Shown here one piece after another: positions 28,449 through 38,567 of a stretch of 64,000 bases of DNA. Every line of letters begins with the position of its first letter. Position 1 is the first letter of the stretch. The translations under genes were made by a program, and so were the position numbers. The DNA lies in assembly GCF_005503445.1 (NCBI RefSeq), contig NZ_SCOH01000002.1:62001-126000 (forward strand), given 5' to 3'. Below the pieces are notes generated by a model. The model searched no databases and had not been told where the DNA came from. It was given only the letters and a program-made list of their open reading frames with translations. The DNA comes from Chitinivorax sp. B (lineage in GTDB: Bacteria > Pseudomonadota > Gammaproteobacteria > Burkholderiales > SCOH01).

Positions 28449-29645
28449 TTATTTGCTGACGATCCGTTTGGCGGCTGCGTCCAAGCCTTCCTTCACACTT
28501 TGGCGGCCTTGTGTCACGTTCTGTAACGTGGAGTTCATCGACGACCAGAAGCGCCCCATTTCCGGATTATTCGGCATTGGTGCACCGGCTTGTGCAGAAG
28601 CCATGGTGGCCTGAATATTCGGGTTGGCCTTCAATTCGTTGAACAAGGCCTTGTTCGCAGGGGTGCCCAGTGGCACATCTGCATTACATGTTTTCAAACC
28701 AGCCATGCTCAACATGTGGTTTTCAATGAACTCGACTGCCAGATCCTTATTGGGTGAAGCACGGTTGATCATGGCACCCAGTACGCCGACAAATGGTGCA
28801 GCCTTCTTGCCATCTACAGTCGGGATTGGGGCAACACCGAAATTCAGCTTGGATTTTTCCAAGTTATCCCACGCCCATGGACCGTTGATCATCATGGCGA
28901 TCTTGCCCTGATTCACACCCGCTTCCATGTCTGCATAGCTGGCACCCTTTGGCATGGCACCTGCCGTGATCAGCTTCATGATGGCTTCCGCACCCTTGAC
29001 GGCACCTGCAGTATTCACACCGGTATCATTGGCATCGTAGGTACCATCAGCCTTGGCCTTGAAGGCATAACCGCCACCAGCGGCCAGCAGGGGCCAGGAG
29101 AAGTAGGTATTGGTGTAGTCCCACAGAATGGCACGCTTGCCTTGTTTCTGCAGTTCCTTATCCAGTTTCAACACATCATCAAAGGATTTTGGCGGAGTTT
29201 TAACCAGATCCTTGTTGTAGATCAGCGCAATTGCTTCGATCGACATCGGGTAACCATAAGTCTTGCCACCCACAGTGAAGGCTTTCCATGCCAACGGGTC
29301 AATCTCGCCCTGAATCTTCTTGGATGGCTTCAGATCAACAATCAGGCCGGACTGGATCCACTCGCCAATGCGGTCATGCGGCCAAATCCAAATGTCAGGG
29401 CCTTTACCAGCTGCGGCGGCTTGCTGAAATTTGCTCGGCGCATCTTCCGGATGCTCGACTGTGACCTGAACGCCCGTCTTCTTGGCAAATTCTTCACCGA
29501 CCTTTTGCAGGCCGTTGTAGCACTTGTCTCCGTTGATCCAGACCAACAGCTTGCCCTGCTCGGCTGCCTGGGCAGTACCGGCAAAGGCGAAGGCAACGGC
29601 GGCTGCCGCTACTGCATATTTCATCTTGTCACCTGCTGAGGACAT
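28449..29645 (-). CDS. malE: Maltose/maltodextrin-binding protein MalE
   Basis: 398 residues; AAGGAG lies 8 bases before the chosen ATG, although an ATG 7 codons later gives the canonical signal peptide start (MKYAVAAAAVAFAFAGTAQA). The mature protein shows GKLLVWINGDKCYNGLQ, GPDIWIWPHDRIGEW, INGPWAWDNLEKS and PMPNNPEMGRFWSSM, all MalE family. It sits directly between the ATPase and malF and is therefore the primary binding protein of this importer. A Cys replaces the usual His in the GDKGYN-type stretch of both this and a neighbouring position. Confidence 0.95.
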   Translation of the reverse strand: MSSAGDKMKYAVAAAAVAFAFAGTAQAAEQGKLLVWINGDKCYNGLQKVGEEFAKKTGVQVTVEHPEDAPSKFQQAAAAGKGPDIWIWPHDRIGEWIQSGLIVDLKPSKKIQGEIDPLAWKAFTVGGKTYGYPMSIEAIALIYNKDLVKTPPKSFDDVLKLDKELQKQGKRAILWDYTNTYFSWPLLAAGGGYAFKAKADGTYDANDTGVNTAGAVKGAEAIMKLITAGAMPKGASYADMEAGVNQGKIAMMINGPWAWDNLEKSKLNFGVAPIPTVDGKKAAPFVGVLGAMINRASPNKDLAVEFIENHMLSMAGLKTCNADVPLGTPANKALFNELKANPNIQATMASAQAGAPMPNNPEMGRFWSSMNSTLQNVTQGRQSVKEGLDAAAKRIVSK

Positions 29646-29748
29646 TTACATCTCCTTCTACGTTTTTGGCCCCAAAGCGGGGTGGTGGTGTCTGCCAAAT
29701 TTACATTGATACCTGACGCGCTTTGCCCAACACGTCGTTGATCCGCTT

Positions 29749-30879
29749 TCAAGCGACTTTTTCTTGTGCAGTTTCACTCGTTTCGATCGTGCGCTTGCAA
29801 GCCAGGCCTTTGTCGTCGAACAGGTAACAATGCTGTTCAGGTAGACCAAGCGTGATCGTTTCACCACGCATCGCACGGTTATCTGGCGCAGCACGAGCAA
29901 CCAGATGGTCGTCCGCGCCCGCCACATCGATATACAAATAGGTCACGTCCCCCAAGTGTTCAGCCACTTGAAGTTTGCCGTGCAATACGTTGTCACCCAA
30001 CACACCATCAGCCACAACGTGCTCAGGGCGAATACCCACCGTCACTTTGCTGCCGGTTGGCAAGTGGGATGCATCCACTGCCACACGAATCACATCACCA
30101 CTGTGCAATTTCACACGGGCCGTCTTATAGTCAGCCGATACCAGTTCGGCCGGTGCGAAGTTCATTTTCGGCGAGCCGATAAAACCAGCTACAAACAGGT
30201 TACAAGGATGGTTGTATAACTCGATGGGGTGGCCAACCTGTTCAACCTTACCTGCACTCAGCACAACGATCCGATCCGCCAGTGTCATCGCTTCCACCTG
30301 ATCATGTGTGACATAAATCATGGTGGTTGCCAATTCACGATGTAGTTTGGCGATCTCGATACGCATCTGCACACGCAAAGCTGCATCCAAATTGGAAAGC
30401 GGCTCATCGAATAGAAACACATTGGGCTTGCGGACAATGGCGCGGCCAATAGCCACCCGTTGACGTTGCCCACCCGACAAGGCCTTGGGTTTACGTGCCA
30501 ACAGGTGTTCGATTTGCAGAATCTTGGCGGCGCGTTCCACAGCCGCATTCATCTCTTGCTTGCTTGCCCCTGCCAGTTTCAGACCAAACGCCATGTTCTC
30601 AGCCACAGTCATGTGCGGATACAGCGCATAGCTCTGGAACACCATCGCTATACCGCGCTTGGCAGGCGGAATGTCGTTGCACAACTGACCACCGATGTAT
30701 AACTCACCCGCCGTGATGTCCTCCAAACCGGCAATGGTGCGCAACAAAGTTGACTTACCACAGCCAGATGGCCCGACAAACACAACGAACTCGCCATCTT
30801 TGATGTTCAAATCAATGCCGTGCAATGTTTCAATATCGCCATACGCCTTGCGAATACCCTTGAGAATTACTTCAGCCAT
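29749..30879 (-). CDS. malK: Maltose-type ABC transporter ATPase (MalK/UgpC family)
   Basis: 376 residues. Walker [11 protein letters not shown]-loop VFQSYALYP, signature [14 protein letters not shown], Walker [14 protein letters not shown] and switch VTHDQ are complete. A C-terminal TOBE/MalK regulatory region (about 240-370) follows, with GIRPEH. It would energise MalFG. AGAGG precedes the ATG. The gene lies between the alpha-glucosidase and malE; the similarity class MalK/UgpC is multifunctional, so it may also serve other sugar permeases. Confidence 0.94.
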   Translation of the reverse strand: MAEVILKGIRKAYGDIETLHGIDLNIKDGEFVVFVGPSGCGKSTLLRTIAGLEDITAGELYIGGQLCNDIPPAKRGIAMVFQSYALYPHMTVAENMAFGLKLAGASKQEMNAAVERAAKILQIEHLLARKPKALSGGQRQRVAIGRAIVRKPNVFLFDEPLSNLDAALRVQMRIEIAKLHRELATTMIYVTHDQVEAMTLADRIVVLSAGKVEQVGHPIELYNHPCNLFVAGFIGSPKMNFAPAELVSADYKTARVKLHSGDVIRVAVDASHLPTGSKVTVGIRPEHVVADGVLGDNVLHGKLQVAEHLGDVTYLYIDVAGADDHLVARAAPDNRAMRGETITLGLPEQHCYLFDDKGLACKRTIETSETAQEKVA

Positions 30880-30912
30880 GTCGTCTGCCTCTAGATTACG
30901 ATCCGCGTCTAC

Positions 30913-32535
30913 TCAGGTGCGGTTGATGTGTCCGTAGAATGCCGAGTAAGCAGGCAATTCAATTGATCTGCCGTCAATGCGGCTGGTAAAGCCATGTCCT
31001 TCAATTGGCGCCAACGTCATGTCGGCCGGTATGGCCACATGCTGTGGCTGTGCACTGAAATTGAAACAGACCAGCAAAGCGTTACCGCCCTGGTTACGTT
31101 CAAAAGCCAATACCTCTGGCTGTGTCTCGACAAAGCGAATTGCGCCATCCAGTAACAAAGGTTGCGTCTTGCGCCATCTCAGGAAAGCACGGAAGAAATG
31201 CAAAGGCGATGTTGCATCCTTCTCTTGCACGTCAACAGCACGGGCCCGGTGCTCACTTGGTACAGGTAACCATGGGGATACTGTTGAGAACCCACCATTG
31301 TCCGCAGACTGTTGCCAAGGCATCGGCGTGCGACAACCATCACGGCCTTTGAATTCGGGCCAGAATGTAATACCGTAGGGATCTTGTAACAGCTCAAACG
31401 GAATATTCGCTTCAGTCAGTGCCAATTCTTCACCTTGATACAGACAGACACTGCCACGCAAGCTGGTTTCCATAGCCAGCAACATCTTGGACAGATCGGT
31501 ATTGGTTTCGCCTTTGCCCCAGCGAGTCATCACGCGTTGCACGTCATGATTACCAATCGACCAACACCCCCAGCCATCACCAATTTTGGCTTCCAGCTCT
31601 TCAACCTGCTTACGAATATACGCCGGCGAACCATCCTGCGTCAGTAAGTTGAAGCTATAGGCCATGTGCAACTTGTCACCGCCATTGGTGTAGGCCGCCA
31701 TCACGGTGAGTGAATCGTCGTCACCCACTTCCCCTACACTGGCAGCACCGTACTCATCCAGCAAAGCACGTACACGCTGCAGGAACGCCAGATTTTCAGG
31801 CTGAGTCTTGTCATATAGATGGCGCTGGAAGCCATAAGGATTCTCAGCTGACACGGTCATGCTGTCCCGATTGGCAGCAGGTGGGTTGTTACGCAGTTGC
31901 TTATCGTGGAAATGGAAATTACAGGCGTCGAACCGGAACCCATCCACACCACGAGCCAACCAAAAACGGATGGTTGCTAGAATGGCATCCTGTACATCTG
32001 GATTGTGGAAGTTCAGATCCGGTTGGCTTTGCAGAAAGTTGTGTAGATAGTACTGTTTCCGTCTGGCATCCCACTGCCAGGCGGAACCGCCAAATACCGA
32101 CAGCCAATTGGTCGGTGGTGTGCCATCCGGGTTGGCATCTGCCCACACATACCAGTCTGCCTTCGGATTAGTGCGGCTCTGGCGGCATTCCTTGAACCAG
32201 GGGTGCTGATCGGCCGTGTGCGACAACACCTGGTCTATCACCACCTTCAGCCCCAAGGCATGTGCCGTAGCAATCAAACGGTCAAAATCAGCCAAATTGC
32301 CAAACAACGGGTCGACATCACAGTAATCCGATACGTCGTAACCGAAATCCTTCATCGGCGATTTGAAGAACGGCGAAATCCAGATGGCATCGACACCGAG
32401 GCTTGCCACATAAGGCAATTTCTCGACGATGCCGGGCAAATCACCCACGCCATCATTATTGCTGTCTGCGAAGCTGCGAGGGTAGATCTGATAGATCACC
32501 CCCCCGCGCCACCAATTTTTACCTGCCTGTGTCAT
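30913..32535 (-). CDS. Alpha-glucosidase, GH13 family
   Basis: 540-residue GH13 enzyme. WWRGGVIYQIYPRSFADSN and WISPFFKSPMKDFGYDV are oligo-1,6-glucosidase/alpha-glucosidase type. The catalytic nucleophile Asp is in GVDGFRFDAC, the acid/base Glu in SVGEVGDDD and the transition-state Asp in IGNHDVQR. There is no signal peptide, so it hydrolyses imported maltose or maltodextrin to glucose in the cytoplasm, providing the substrate for Glk. The GH13 subfamily resembles those acting on alpha-1,4 linkages in Gammaproteobacteria and Xanthomonads, but linkage specificity is not provable here. Confidence 0.93.
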   Translation of the reverse strand: MTQAGKNWWRGGVIYQIYPRSFADSNNDGVGDLPGIVEKLPYVASLGVDAIWISPFFKSPMKDFGYDVSDYCDVDPLFGNLADFDRLIATAHALGLKVVIDQVLSHTADQHPWFKECRQSRTNPKADWYVWADANPDGTPPTNWLSVFGGSAWQWDARRKQYYLHNFLQSQPDLNFHNPDVQDAILATIRFWLARGVDGFRFDACNFHFHDKQLRNNPPAANRDSMTVSAENPYGFQRHLYDKTQPENLAFLQRVRALLDEYGAASVGEVGDDDSLTVMAAYTNGGDKLHMAYSFNLLTQDGSPAYIRKQVEELEAKIGDGWGCWSIGNHDVQRVMTRWGKGETNTDLSKMLLAMETSLRGSVCLYQGEELALTEANIPFELLQDPYGITFWPEFKGRDGCRTPMPWQQSADNGGFSTVSPWLPVPSEHRARAVDVQEKDATSPLHFFRAFLRWRKTQPLLLDGAIRFVETQPEVLAFERNQGGNALLVCFNFSAQPQHVAIPADMTLAPIEGHGFTSRIDGRSIELPAYSAFYGHINRT

Positions 32536-32595
32536 TTTTATATGCCTTCATGCAATCCGATATGCCCGTGGCACAGGCACATTGCATTGCAGAAA

Positions 32596-32638
32596 GAAAA
32601 AATGCGGCGAACGGGCGGAGATCAATACCCGCCGCCGC
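32596..32638 (-). terminator. Intrinsic terminator after lamB
   Basis: On the minus strand a long GC-rich stem (GCGGCGGCGGG with CCGCCC...CGCCGC, stem bases 32604-32638) is followed by ATTTTTTC. It lies 52 bases after the lamB stop codon, so the alpha-glucosidase and transporter genes depend on read-through or on a promoter of their own between 32536 and 32595. Confidence 0.82.
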
Positions 32639-32689
32639 TAACCCTCTGGGAGGAGCTTAAGAAGGAAACTTGCTTAACTTAAATTCGGC

Positions 32690-33868
32690 TTACCACCAAG
32701 CTTCGGTCTGGATGCCGTAGGACGTGCCATTGGTCTTGTCCTTGAACACGTCGCCACCGGCTACACCTTCCTTGTTCCACTTCGCGTAGGTAACAAAGGC
32801 ACGGATGGTTGGACGGGACCAGTAGCTCTTGCCAGCAGAAATCTGCGGTGCAATGGTAACCTTCCATAGATTGCGAGTATCACCAGCATTTGGCTTCACA
32901 CGGTCGTAACCAACTTCTGACGCCAAGCTGAACAGCTCATTGAAGTGGTAGACCGGGCGCACACCTGCTGTAAACCATCTATCACCATCCTTGACCTTGG
33001 TGTAACCCAAGAGGCCTTCACCATCCAGGTTGCCAACATTGAAGAAGAAGCGGTCCAGAACACGCCACTTGCTCTTGTCGTTAGCCCCTGGGTAGGAAGA
33101 ACCATCCAGTTCGATGTTCTTGTTTGCATACTGAACAATGAACTTGTTCCAACTATCACCTAATGGCAAATTGTGCTGCACAGTCACGGATGTACCGTTC
33201 TTGTTGCCATCACCATTATTGTCAACGTTGTTCTTTGAACCGAAATTCAAACCCAAGTCCAATGTACCAGCTGTACCCAAACCAATGGCTTCCAGACGCA
33301 TATCGTGGGTCGTCTGGGAAATCTTGCTGTTCTTGCTGTCAGCGCGACGGATATAGGCATAAGAAAACTTACCGAATCCCAGATCAATATCTTCAATACC
33401 ACCGCCAGGACCTGAGTTGTTCCAGTAGAAGAAGTCGTTCAGGTGAACATCGTTACGTTTGTAGTAACGCTTACCTGCCCAGATCTTCGCAGTAGCCAAC
33501 GCACCTTCACCAAAGCCACCAACCTCAGTCCAAGTCTGACGCCATGACGGATCAGCCTGTTCCCAGTCACCATCTGCTGGCACCGAGAAAGCAGCCATCG
33601 TATGGAGCTTGAAGTACGCACTACCTTGCGCCGATTTGTACAAATCGGCATCGAAAGCCAACTCGCCATAGGTTTCGCATTCGTTACCCAGCCGATACTT
33701 CGACGGCGCGCCATCCAATTGGAAACAAACCTGCTTGCCCCCTTTAGAGCTGCTACCTGCGCCAGAACGTAGATAGCCGTGGAAATCAACACCAGCAGCA
33801 AAAGATTGTGCCGCAAGCGCAGCAGAAACAGCAGCTACGGACAACGCGATTTTAAATTTTTGATTCAT
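32690..33868 (-). CDS. lamB: Maltoporin LamB
   Basis: 392 residues from the ATG at 33868, chosen because CGGAGGG sits 4-5 bases upstream and the protein then starts with a normal signal peptide (MNQKFKIALSVAAV...QSFA). The mature start VDFHGYLRSGAGSSSKGGKQ, two Cys (in KQVCFQ and GNECETYG) and the aromatic C terminus ending EAWW are typical of the 18-strand maltoporin family. It provides the outer-membrane channel for maltodextrins and is the first gene of the mal region. The 179 bases upstream to eda must hold its promoter; no MalT or LacI-type operator could be identified. Confidence 0.95.
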   Translation of the reverse strand: MNQKFKIALSVAAVSAALAAQSFAAGVDFHGYLRSGAGSSSKGGKQVCFQLDGAPSKYRLGNECETYGELAFDADLYKSAQGSAYFKLHTMAAFSVPADGDWEQADPSWRQTWTEVGGFGEGALATAKIWAGKRYYKRNDVHLNDFFYWNNSGPGGGIEDIDLGFGKFSYAYIRRADSKNSKISQTTHDMRLEAIGLGTAGTLDLGLNFGSKNNVDNNGDGNKNGTSVTVQHNLPLGDSWNKFIVQYANKNIELDGSSYPGANDKSKWRVLDRFFFNVGNLDGEGLLGYTKVKDGDRWFTAGVRPVYHFNELFSLASEVGYDRVKPNAGDTRNLWKVTIAPQISAGKSYWSRPTIRAFVTYAKWNKEGVAGGDVFKDKTNGTSYGIQTEAWW

Positions 33869-34047
33869 GTCACCCTCCGAAAGTTGAAAGGACGACTGGC
33901 GCCTCACGCAGCCAATCGTCTAGAAAAACGGTAAACATTTATTCTTGTTATGCCCCTGCCGTTTTTCATTCTTCGCCTTCTTTTTTAACTCCCCCTGTAG
34001 CGGGACGCCTCCTTTCATCAGTGAGTGCGTTTTGTTTTTATAGTTGT

Positions 34048-34671
34048 TTATCCACGTAACGCGGCTGCTTCCCGCGCCAGTTTAGTAATTGCCTCCCAAT
34101 CCCCACCTTCAAGCAGGGTCTTAGGTGTCAGCCATGAACCACCCACGCAAGCAACATTTGGCAAGGACAAGAACTCTGGGGCAGACGCCAGCGAGATACC
34201 ACCGGTTGGGCAAAACATGATGTCTGCAAAGGGTCCACCGAGCGCCTTCAGCATCCCAACCCCACCAGCCTGTTGTGCCGGGAACAGCTTCAGGCGACTA
34301 AAACCAGCATCGCGCGCGCGCATGACATCAGACGGGGTCATTACGCCAGGCAGCAATGGCACGCTGGTGTGCTTACTGGCTTCGGCCAACGAATCGGTCA
34401 AGCCGGGGCTGACCAGAAACTGTGCACCGGCTTCAACCGCTGAATTCAACTCGCCAGGGTTGGTAACTGTGCCAGCACCAACAATGGCATCCGGTACCGC
34501 TTCACGCATCAGACTGATCGCCTCCAGGGCAATAGGCGAACGCAAGGTGACTTCCAATACACGAATGCCGCCAGCCACCAGCGCCTTGGCCAAGGGCACG
34601 GCATGATCAATGCGCTCAACGACAATGACCGGCATCACCGGCGAACTGTGCATGATCGCGAGAATATCCAT
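34048..34671 (-). CDS. eda: 2-dehydro-3-deoxy-phosphogluconate aldolase
   Basis: 207 residues. Class I KDPG aldolase: Glu in RVLEVTLRSP, the Schiff-base Lys in SRLKLFPAQQAGG, and FCPTGGIS for phosphate binding. It splits KDPG into pyruvate and glyceraldehyde 3-phosphate. It follows edd by 68 bases on the same strand and completes the Entner-Doudoroff branch. Confidence 0.97.
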   Translation of the reverse strand: MDILAIMHSSPVMPVIVVERIDHAVPLAKALVAGGIRVLEVTLRSPIALEAISLMREAVPDAIVGAGTVTNPGELNSAVEAGAQFLVSPGLTDSLAEASKHTSVPLLPGVMTPSDVMRARDAGFSRLKLFPAQQAGGVGMLKALGGPFADIMFCPTGGISLASAPEFLSLPNVACVGGSWLTPKTLLEGGDWEAITKLAREAAALRG

Positions 34672-34739
34672 TGGTCGTTTATCCTGGTTGATTACTCACG
34701 GCGGCGAAGCCACCACATTACCGCCATCAAGCGGCGGCT

Positions 34740-36560
34740 TTACTCCATAAAACCGAAGCTCATTCCACCCAATTCAGCACCCGTAGCCGCTGCGCGGAAG
34801 GCACCAAACAGTTCTCGCCCCATACCGAAACCGTTTGCAGTCAGGTCAGGTCGTGCAACATCACGAGCAAGCCATTCTGCCTCCGATACATCTACCCGGA
34901 GTACACTTTGCTCGGCATCCAGAAGGACAAGGTCACCATTGCGTACTTTGGCCAACGGACCGCCCGCAACACACTCGGGTGTTACATGAATAGCAGCCGG
35001 CACCTTGCCAGACGCACCGGACATCCGGCCATCGGTCACCAATGCAACCTTGAAGCCTTTGTCCTGAAGATTCGCCAAGGTCGGGGTCAGTTTGTGCAGT
35101 TCCGGCATACCGTTTGCACGAGGACCTTGGAAACGAATGACAGCAACAAAATCCCGCTCCAGTTCGCCACGCTTGTATGCAGCCAACAACTCATCCTGGC
35201 CATCAAACACCATGGCTGGCGCATGAACAACACGGTTTTGCGGCTTCACGGCCGATACCTTGATCACGGAACGACCCAGATTTCCTTGTAACAACTTCAA
35301 ACCACCATCTACCGAGAATGGTGCATCAGCCTTACGCAGCACATCGGCATCCAGACTATCGACAGGCGCATCACGCCAAGTCAGTTCGCCATCCAGCAGG
35401 AACGGTTCTTGTGTATAACGACGAAGGCCTCGACCCAGCACTGTCATCACGTCCTCGTGCATCAGACCTGCATCCAGCAACTCGCGAATCAGGAACCCCA
35501 TGCCGCCTGCCGCATGGAAGTGATTCACATCCGCGGAGCCATTGGGGTAGATACGGGCCAACAGCGGTACTACCGCAGACAGCTCGTCAAAATCGGTCCA
35601 ATCGATCACGATACCGGCTGCACGGGCAATCGCAATCAGATGAATGGTGTGGTTGGTTGAACCGCCTGTTGCCAGCAAGCCAACAATTGCGTTGACGATC
35701 ACTTTTTCGTCAACAATATCTGCTACTGCAATATATTGATCGCCCAGTGCCGTGATTCTGGCAGCCTGACGGGCGGCTTCCCGGGTCAAGGCTTCGCGCA
35801 ATGGTGTACCAGGGGTGACAAATGCCGCGCCAGGCAAATGTAGGCCCATTACTTCCATCAGCATCTGATTGGAATTGGCTGTGCCATAGAACGTACAGGT
35901 CCCGATGCCATGATAGGCCTTGGACTCTGCTTCCAGCAGCTCGTCACGCGACAGCTTGCCGGCCGCATGTAATTGGCGAATCCGCGCTTTTTCATCATTT
36001 GACAGGCCGGATGTCATTGGGCCAGCAGGCACAAACACCGTCGGAAGATGGCCAAACTGCAAAGCACCGATCAACAGACCCGGCACAATCTTGTCGCACA
36101 CGCCCAGGCACAAGGTGGCATCAAACATGTTGTGGGATAGCGCAATAGCTGTCGACATGGCAATCACGTCACGCGAAAACAGCGACAGCTCCATACCTGG
36201 CTGCCCTTGAGTCACGCCATCGCACATCGCTGGCACACCACCAGCAAACTGTGCAGTTGCCCCAACTTCACGAGCAGCTTCTTTGATCCAGACAGGAAAA
36301 GCCTCAAAGGGCTGATGCGCCGACAACATGTCGTTGTAGGCAGAAACAATAGCCAAGTTGGCCTTGCGGATTTCACGCAACAGAATCTTGTCGCCAGTCG
36401 GTGCTGCTGCAAAACCGTGTGCCAGATTGGTGCACGAAAGATGCCCACGTAGTGGCCCCTGGCCACGAGCGCTAGCCACCCGTTGCATATACGCTCCGCG
36501 CAGTGTCGCGCTACGGGCCTGGACTCTTGCAGTGACTTCGGCAACTCTTTGATTCAGCAT
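34740..36560 (-). CDS. edd: Phosphogluconate dehydratase
   Basis: 606 residues, the usual Edd length (IlvD/Edd family). The Fe-S cluster Cys residues are in [16 protein letters not shown] and [11 protein letters not shown], with a third in [30 protein letters not shown]-like [14 protein letters not shown] is near the C terminus. It dehydrates 6-phosphogluconate to KDPG. It is divergent from zwf across a region with HexR-like palindromes, so HexR control is expected. Confidence 0.97.
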   Translation of the reverse strand: MLNQRVAEVTARVQARSATLRGAYMQRVASARGQGPLRGHLSCTNLAHGFAAAPTGDKILLREIRKANLAIVSAYNDMLSAHQPFEAFPVWIKEAAREVGATAQFAGGVPAMCDGVTQGQPGMELSLFSRDVIAMSTAIALSHNMFDATLCLGVCDKIVPGLLIGALQFGHLPTVFVPAGPMTSGLSNDEKARIRQLHAAGKLSRDELLEAESKAYHGIGTCTFYGTANSNQMLMEVMGLHLPGAAFVTPGTPLREALTREAARQAARITALGDQYIAVADIVDEKVIVNAIVGLLATGGSTNHTIHLIAIARAAGIVIDWTDFDELSAVVPLLARIYPNGSADVNHFHAAGGMGFLIRELLDAGLMHEDVMTVLGRGLRRYTQEPFLLDGELTWRDAPVDSLDADVLRKADAPFSVDGGLKLLQGNLGRSVIKVSAVKPQNRVVHAPAMVFDGQDELLAAYKRGELERDFVAVIRFQGPRANGMPELHKLTPTLANLQDKGFKVALVTDGRMSGASGKVPAAIHVTPECVAGGPLAKVRNGDLVLLDAEQSVLRVDVSEAEWLARDVARPDLTANGFGMGRELFGAFRAAATGAELGGMSFGFME

Positions 36561-36617
36561 GCTTTACTCGACTCTGGCAATTTCATTACATACCAGCAGA
36601 CTTGCTGGCACGGCAAT

Positions 36618-36667
36618 GGTAGTTTTCCTACAATCCAAATGCAAGCTCTATTTTTAGTTTTGCTACA
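36618..36667. promoter_or_regulatory. Two tandem HexR-like palindromes near edd
   Basis: GGTAGTTTTCCTACA (36618-36632) contains the perfect GTAG-N5-CTAC, and TTTAGTTTTGCTACA (36653-36667) is a close relative 35 bases away. Both fit the TGTA-rich, TACA-ending 15-bp palindrome described for HexR in proteobacteria. They lie 58-107 bases upstream of the edd start, a repressor position. Confidence 0.5.
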
Positions 36668-36747
36668 TTCCCATGCACCACAATAACGACAAAACACATA
36701 TTAAATTGATTTCAAACAATTTAATGAAGTTCAATATTGCACCATCA

Positions 36748-36814
36748 TGTAATGATACTACGTAGCACACCGCATTTTCTTTGCACTTTTCAATATCGCT
36801 GTAGTAATCTTACA
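36748..36814. promoter_or_regulatory. Two HexR-like palindromes in the middle of the edd-zwf region
   Basis: TGTAATGATACTACG (36748-36762) and TGTAGTAATCTTACA (36800-36814) match the HexR-type half-sites TGTARt...TTACA; the second is the best match in the region. HexR itself is encoded at 40338-41180 in the divergent operon, which makes autoregulation likely. Binding is inferred, not shown. Confidence 0.6.
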
Positions 36815-36879
36815 TTCAAATCTATAGACCGATTACGAGTTGAGGCGCAACCCGAAAACAGATCAAACAGAACGATGTG

Positions 36880-36929
36880 ATGAATGACCCAAATAACAGT
36901 TTGTTCTGTAAGGCCTCAGGGTCATTCAT
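36880..36929 (+). repeat. 11-bp inverted repeat upstream of zwf
   Basis: ATGAATGACCC (36880-36890) and GGGTCATTCAT (36919-36929) are perfectly complementary with a 28-base spacer, inside which ACAG and CTGT can pair as a smaller inner stem. It lies 181-230 bases before the zwf start and downstream of the HexR-like sites. It may be an RNA leader structure or an operator for a further regulator. Confidence 0.5.
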
Positions 36930-37109
36930 ACCCAATGCTGGATCAGCATCTGGTTTGCACCTCCTCTGCCCGATCTCCGACGCCTTATCGACGTATTCAT
37001 ACACCGACCCGCGGCGCCACGCCCCACAAGTGTGCCAAGGATTCAGGATGGACCCCAATGCGCCTGTTGACCTTACTCACAGCGCACGAGACAGAAGAAA
37101 GGATAAGCT

Positions 37110-38567
37110 GTGGCTGCGGTGCAAACGTTTGACATGATTTTGTTCGGTGGGACTGGTGATTTGGTAATGCGTAAGTTGTTACCCGCGCTTTACCACCAAC
37201 ATCGCGACGGACAGATGGGTGAAGGTTCGCGCATCATTGGTGTGGCACGTAGCAACCTGAGTAGTGATGACTACATTGCCACAGCTGAGAAACACTGTGC
37301 TCAATATCTCGGTGCTGCATTCGACAAGCAGGTCTGGGCCAGCTTTGCACAGCGTCTTGCCTATCAACGTGTAGATGCGCAGAACCCAACACACTTTGCC
37401 GATCTGGCAACAGTGCTGGATAGCTTTAGAGAACGCATCCGTGTCTATTACCTGTCAACGGCCCCCAGCTTGTTTACCGCCACTTGTGAGAATCTGGCCA
37501 ATGCCGGTCTGGTGACACCCAACTCCCGAGTGGTACTGGAAAAACCGCTTGGCCATGATTTGGCTTCATCCCAAGCGATCAACGACGCAGTGGGCCGTTT
37601 CTTTGCAGAAAATCAGATTTACCGCATTGACCATTATCTAGGCAAAGAACCTGTACAGAATCTGCTCGCACTAAGGTTTGGCAATGCACTGTTCGAACCC
37701 TTGTGGCGCCGCGAATGGGTGCGGGATGTGCAAATTACCGTTGCGGAACAGATTGGCGTGGAATCGCGTGGCGATTTCTATGACAAGACTGGCGCACTGC
37801 GCGACATGGTGCAAAACCACCTGTTGCAACTGCTGTGCATTGTCGCCATGGAGCCGCCGTCCAGCATTGACTCTAACGCGGTCCGCGACGAAAAACTAAA
37901 GGTACTGCGTGCGCTGAAGCCATTCACACCCAATGATGTAGTCGCCAAAACCGTTCGCGGCCAGTACCGTGCCGGTGCTGCTGCAGGACAACCGGTACCA
38001 GGCTATCTGGATGAGCAGGAAATTCCATCCGACAGCCGCACTGAAACCTTTGTCGCCATCAAGGCAGAAATCGACACCTGGCGTTGGGCAGGTGTACCGT
38101 TCTTCCTGCGTACGGGCAAGCGTATGCAGGAAAAAGTTGCGGAAATCGTGATCAACTTCCGCGATGTGCCCCATTCCATTTTTGGCATGCCTGCGGGCCA
38201 CGGGTTCAATCGTTTGGTAATCCGCATGCAGCCTGAAGAGTCGATGAAGTTGTATTTACTGGCCAAGCAGCCTGGCGATGCAATGAACCTGGGGCAGGTC
38301 CATCTCAACCTGGATTTTGAAGAAACCTTCAAAACCCGTCGCCTGGAAGCTTATGAACGCCTGTTGATGGACGCTGTACGTGGCAAACTGACCTTGTTTG
38401 TACGTCGTGACGAACAGGAAGCCGCTTGGCGTTGGGTCGAACCCATCATCGACGCCTGGGAGCAAAGTACCGAAAAACCCAAGACCTACACCGCCGGTAC
38501 CTGGGGCCCGGCGGCTTCCAGCGCGCTGTTGTCACGTGATGGTTTAGCCTGGCATGAGGAAGTGTAA
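37110..38567 (+). CDS. zwf: Glucose-6-phosphate 1-dehydrogenase
   Basis: 485 residues, starting at GTG (37110) with AAAGGA 6 bases upstream. [18 protein letters not shown] is the NADP-binding start, [15 protein letters not shown] the active-site block with catalytic His/Lys, and [11 protein letters not shown] a C-terminal landmark. It oxidises glucose 6-phosphate to 6-phosphogluconolactone, the entry to the Entner-Doudoroff and pentose phosphate routes. First gene of zwf-pgl-glk-hexR; its TAA overlaps the pgl ATG by one base. Confidence 0.97.
   Translation: MAAVQTFDMILFGGTGDLVMRKLLPALYHQHRDGQMGEGSRIIGVARSNLSSDDYIATAEKHCAQYLGAAFDKQVWASFAQRLAYQRVDAQNPTHFADLATVLDSFRERIRVYYLSTAPSLFTATCENLANAGLVTPNSRVVLEKPLGHDLASSQAINDAVGRFFAENQIYRIDHYLGKEPVQNLLALRFGNALFEPLWRREWVRDVQITVAEQIGVESRGDFYDKTGALRDMVQNHLLQLLCIVAMEPPSSIDSNAVRDEKLKVLRALKPFTPNDVVAKTVRGQYRAGAAAGQPVPGYLDEQEIPSDSRTETFVAIKAEIDTWRWAGVPFFLRTGKRMQEKVAEIVINFRDVPHSIFGMPAGHGFNRLVIRMQPEESMKLYLLAKQPGDAMNLGQVHLNLDFEETFKTRRLEAYERLLMDAVRGKLTLFVRRDEQEAAWRWVEPIIDAWEQSTEKPKTYTAGTWGPAASSALLSRDGLAWHEEV

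Larger units (their letters stand above)
36561..37109. other. Regulatory intergenic region between edd and zwf
   Basis: 549 AT-rich bases between divergent genes. I see no real coding frame. It contains four palindromes resembling HexR operators and a long 11-bp inverted repeat near zwf, each listed separately, and must include the promoters of both transcripts. Confidence 0.7.

Noticed and set aside
36877-37137. Plus-strand frame of 86 codons upstream of zwf
   Set aside because: It overlaps the zwf start, has no ribosome site and includes the inverted repeat; composition is non-coding.
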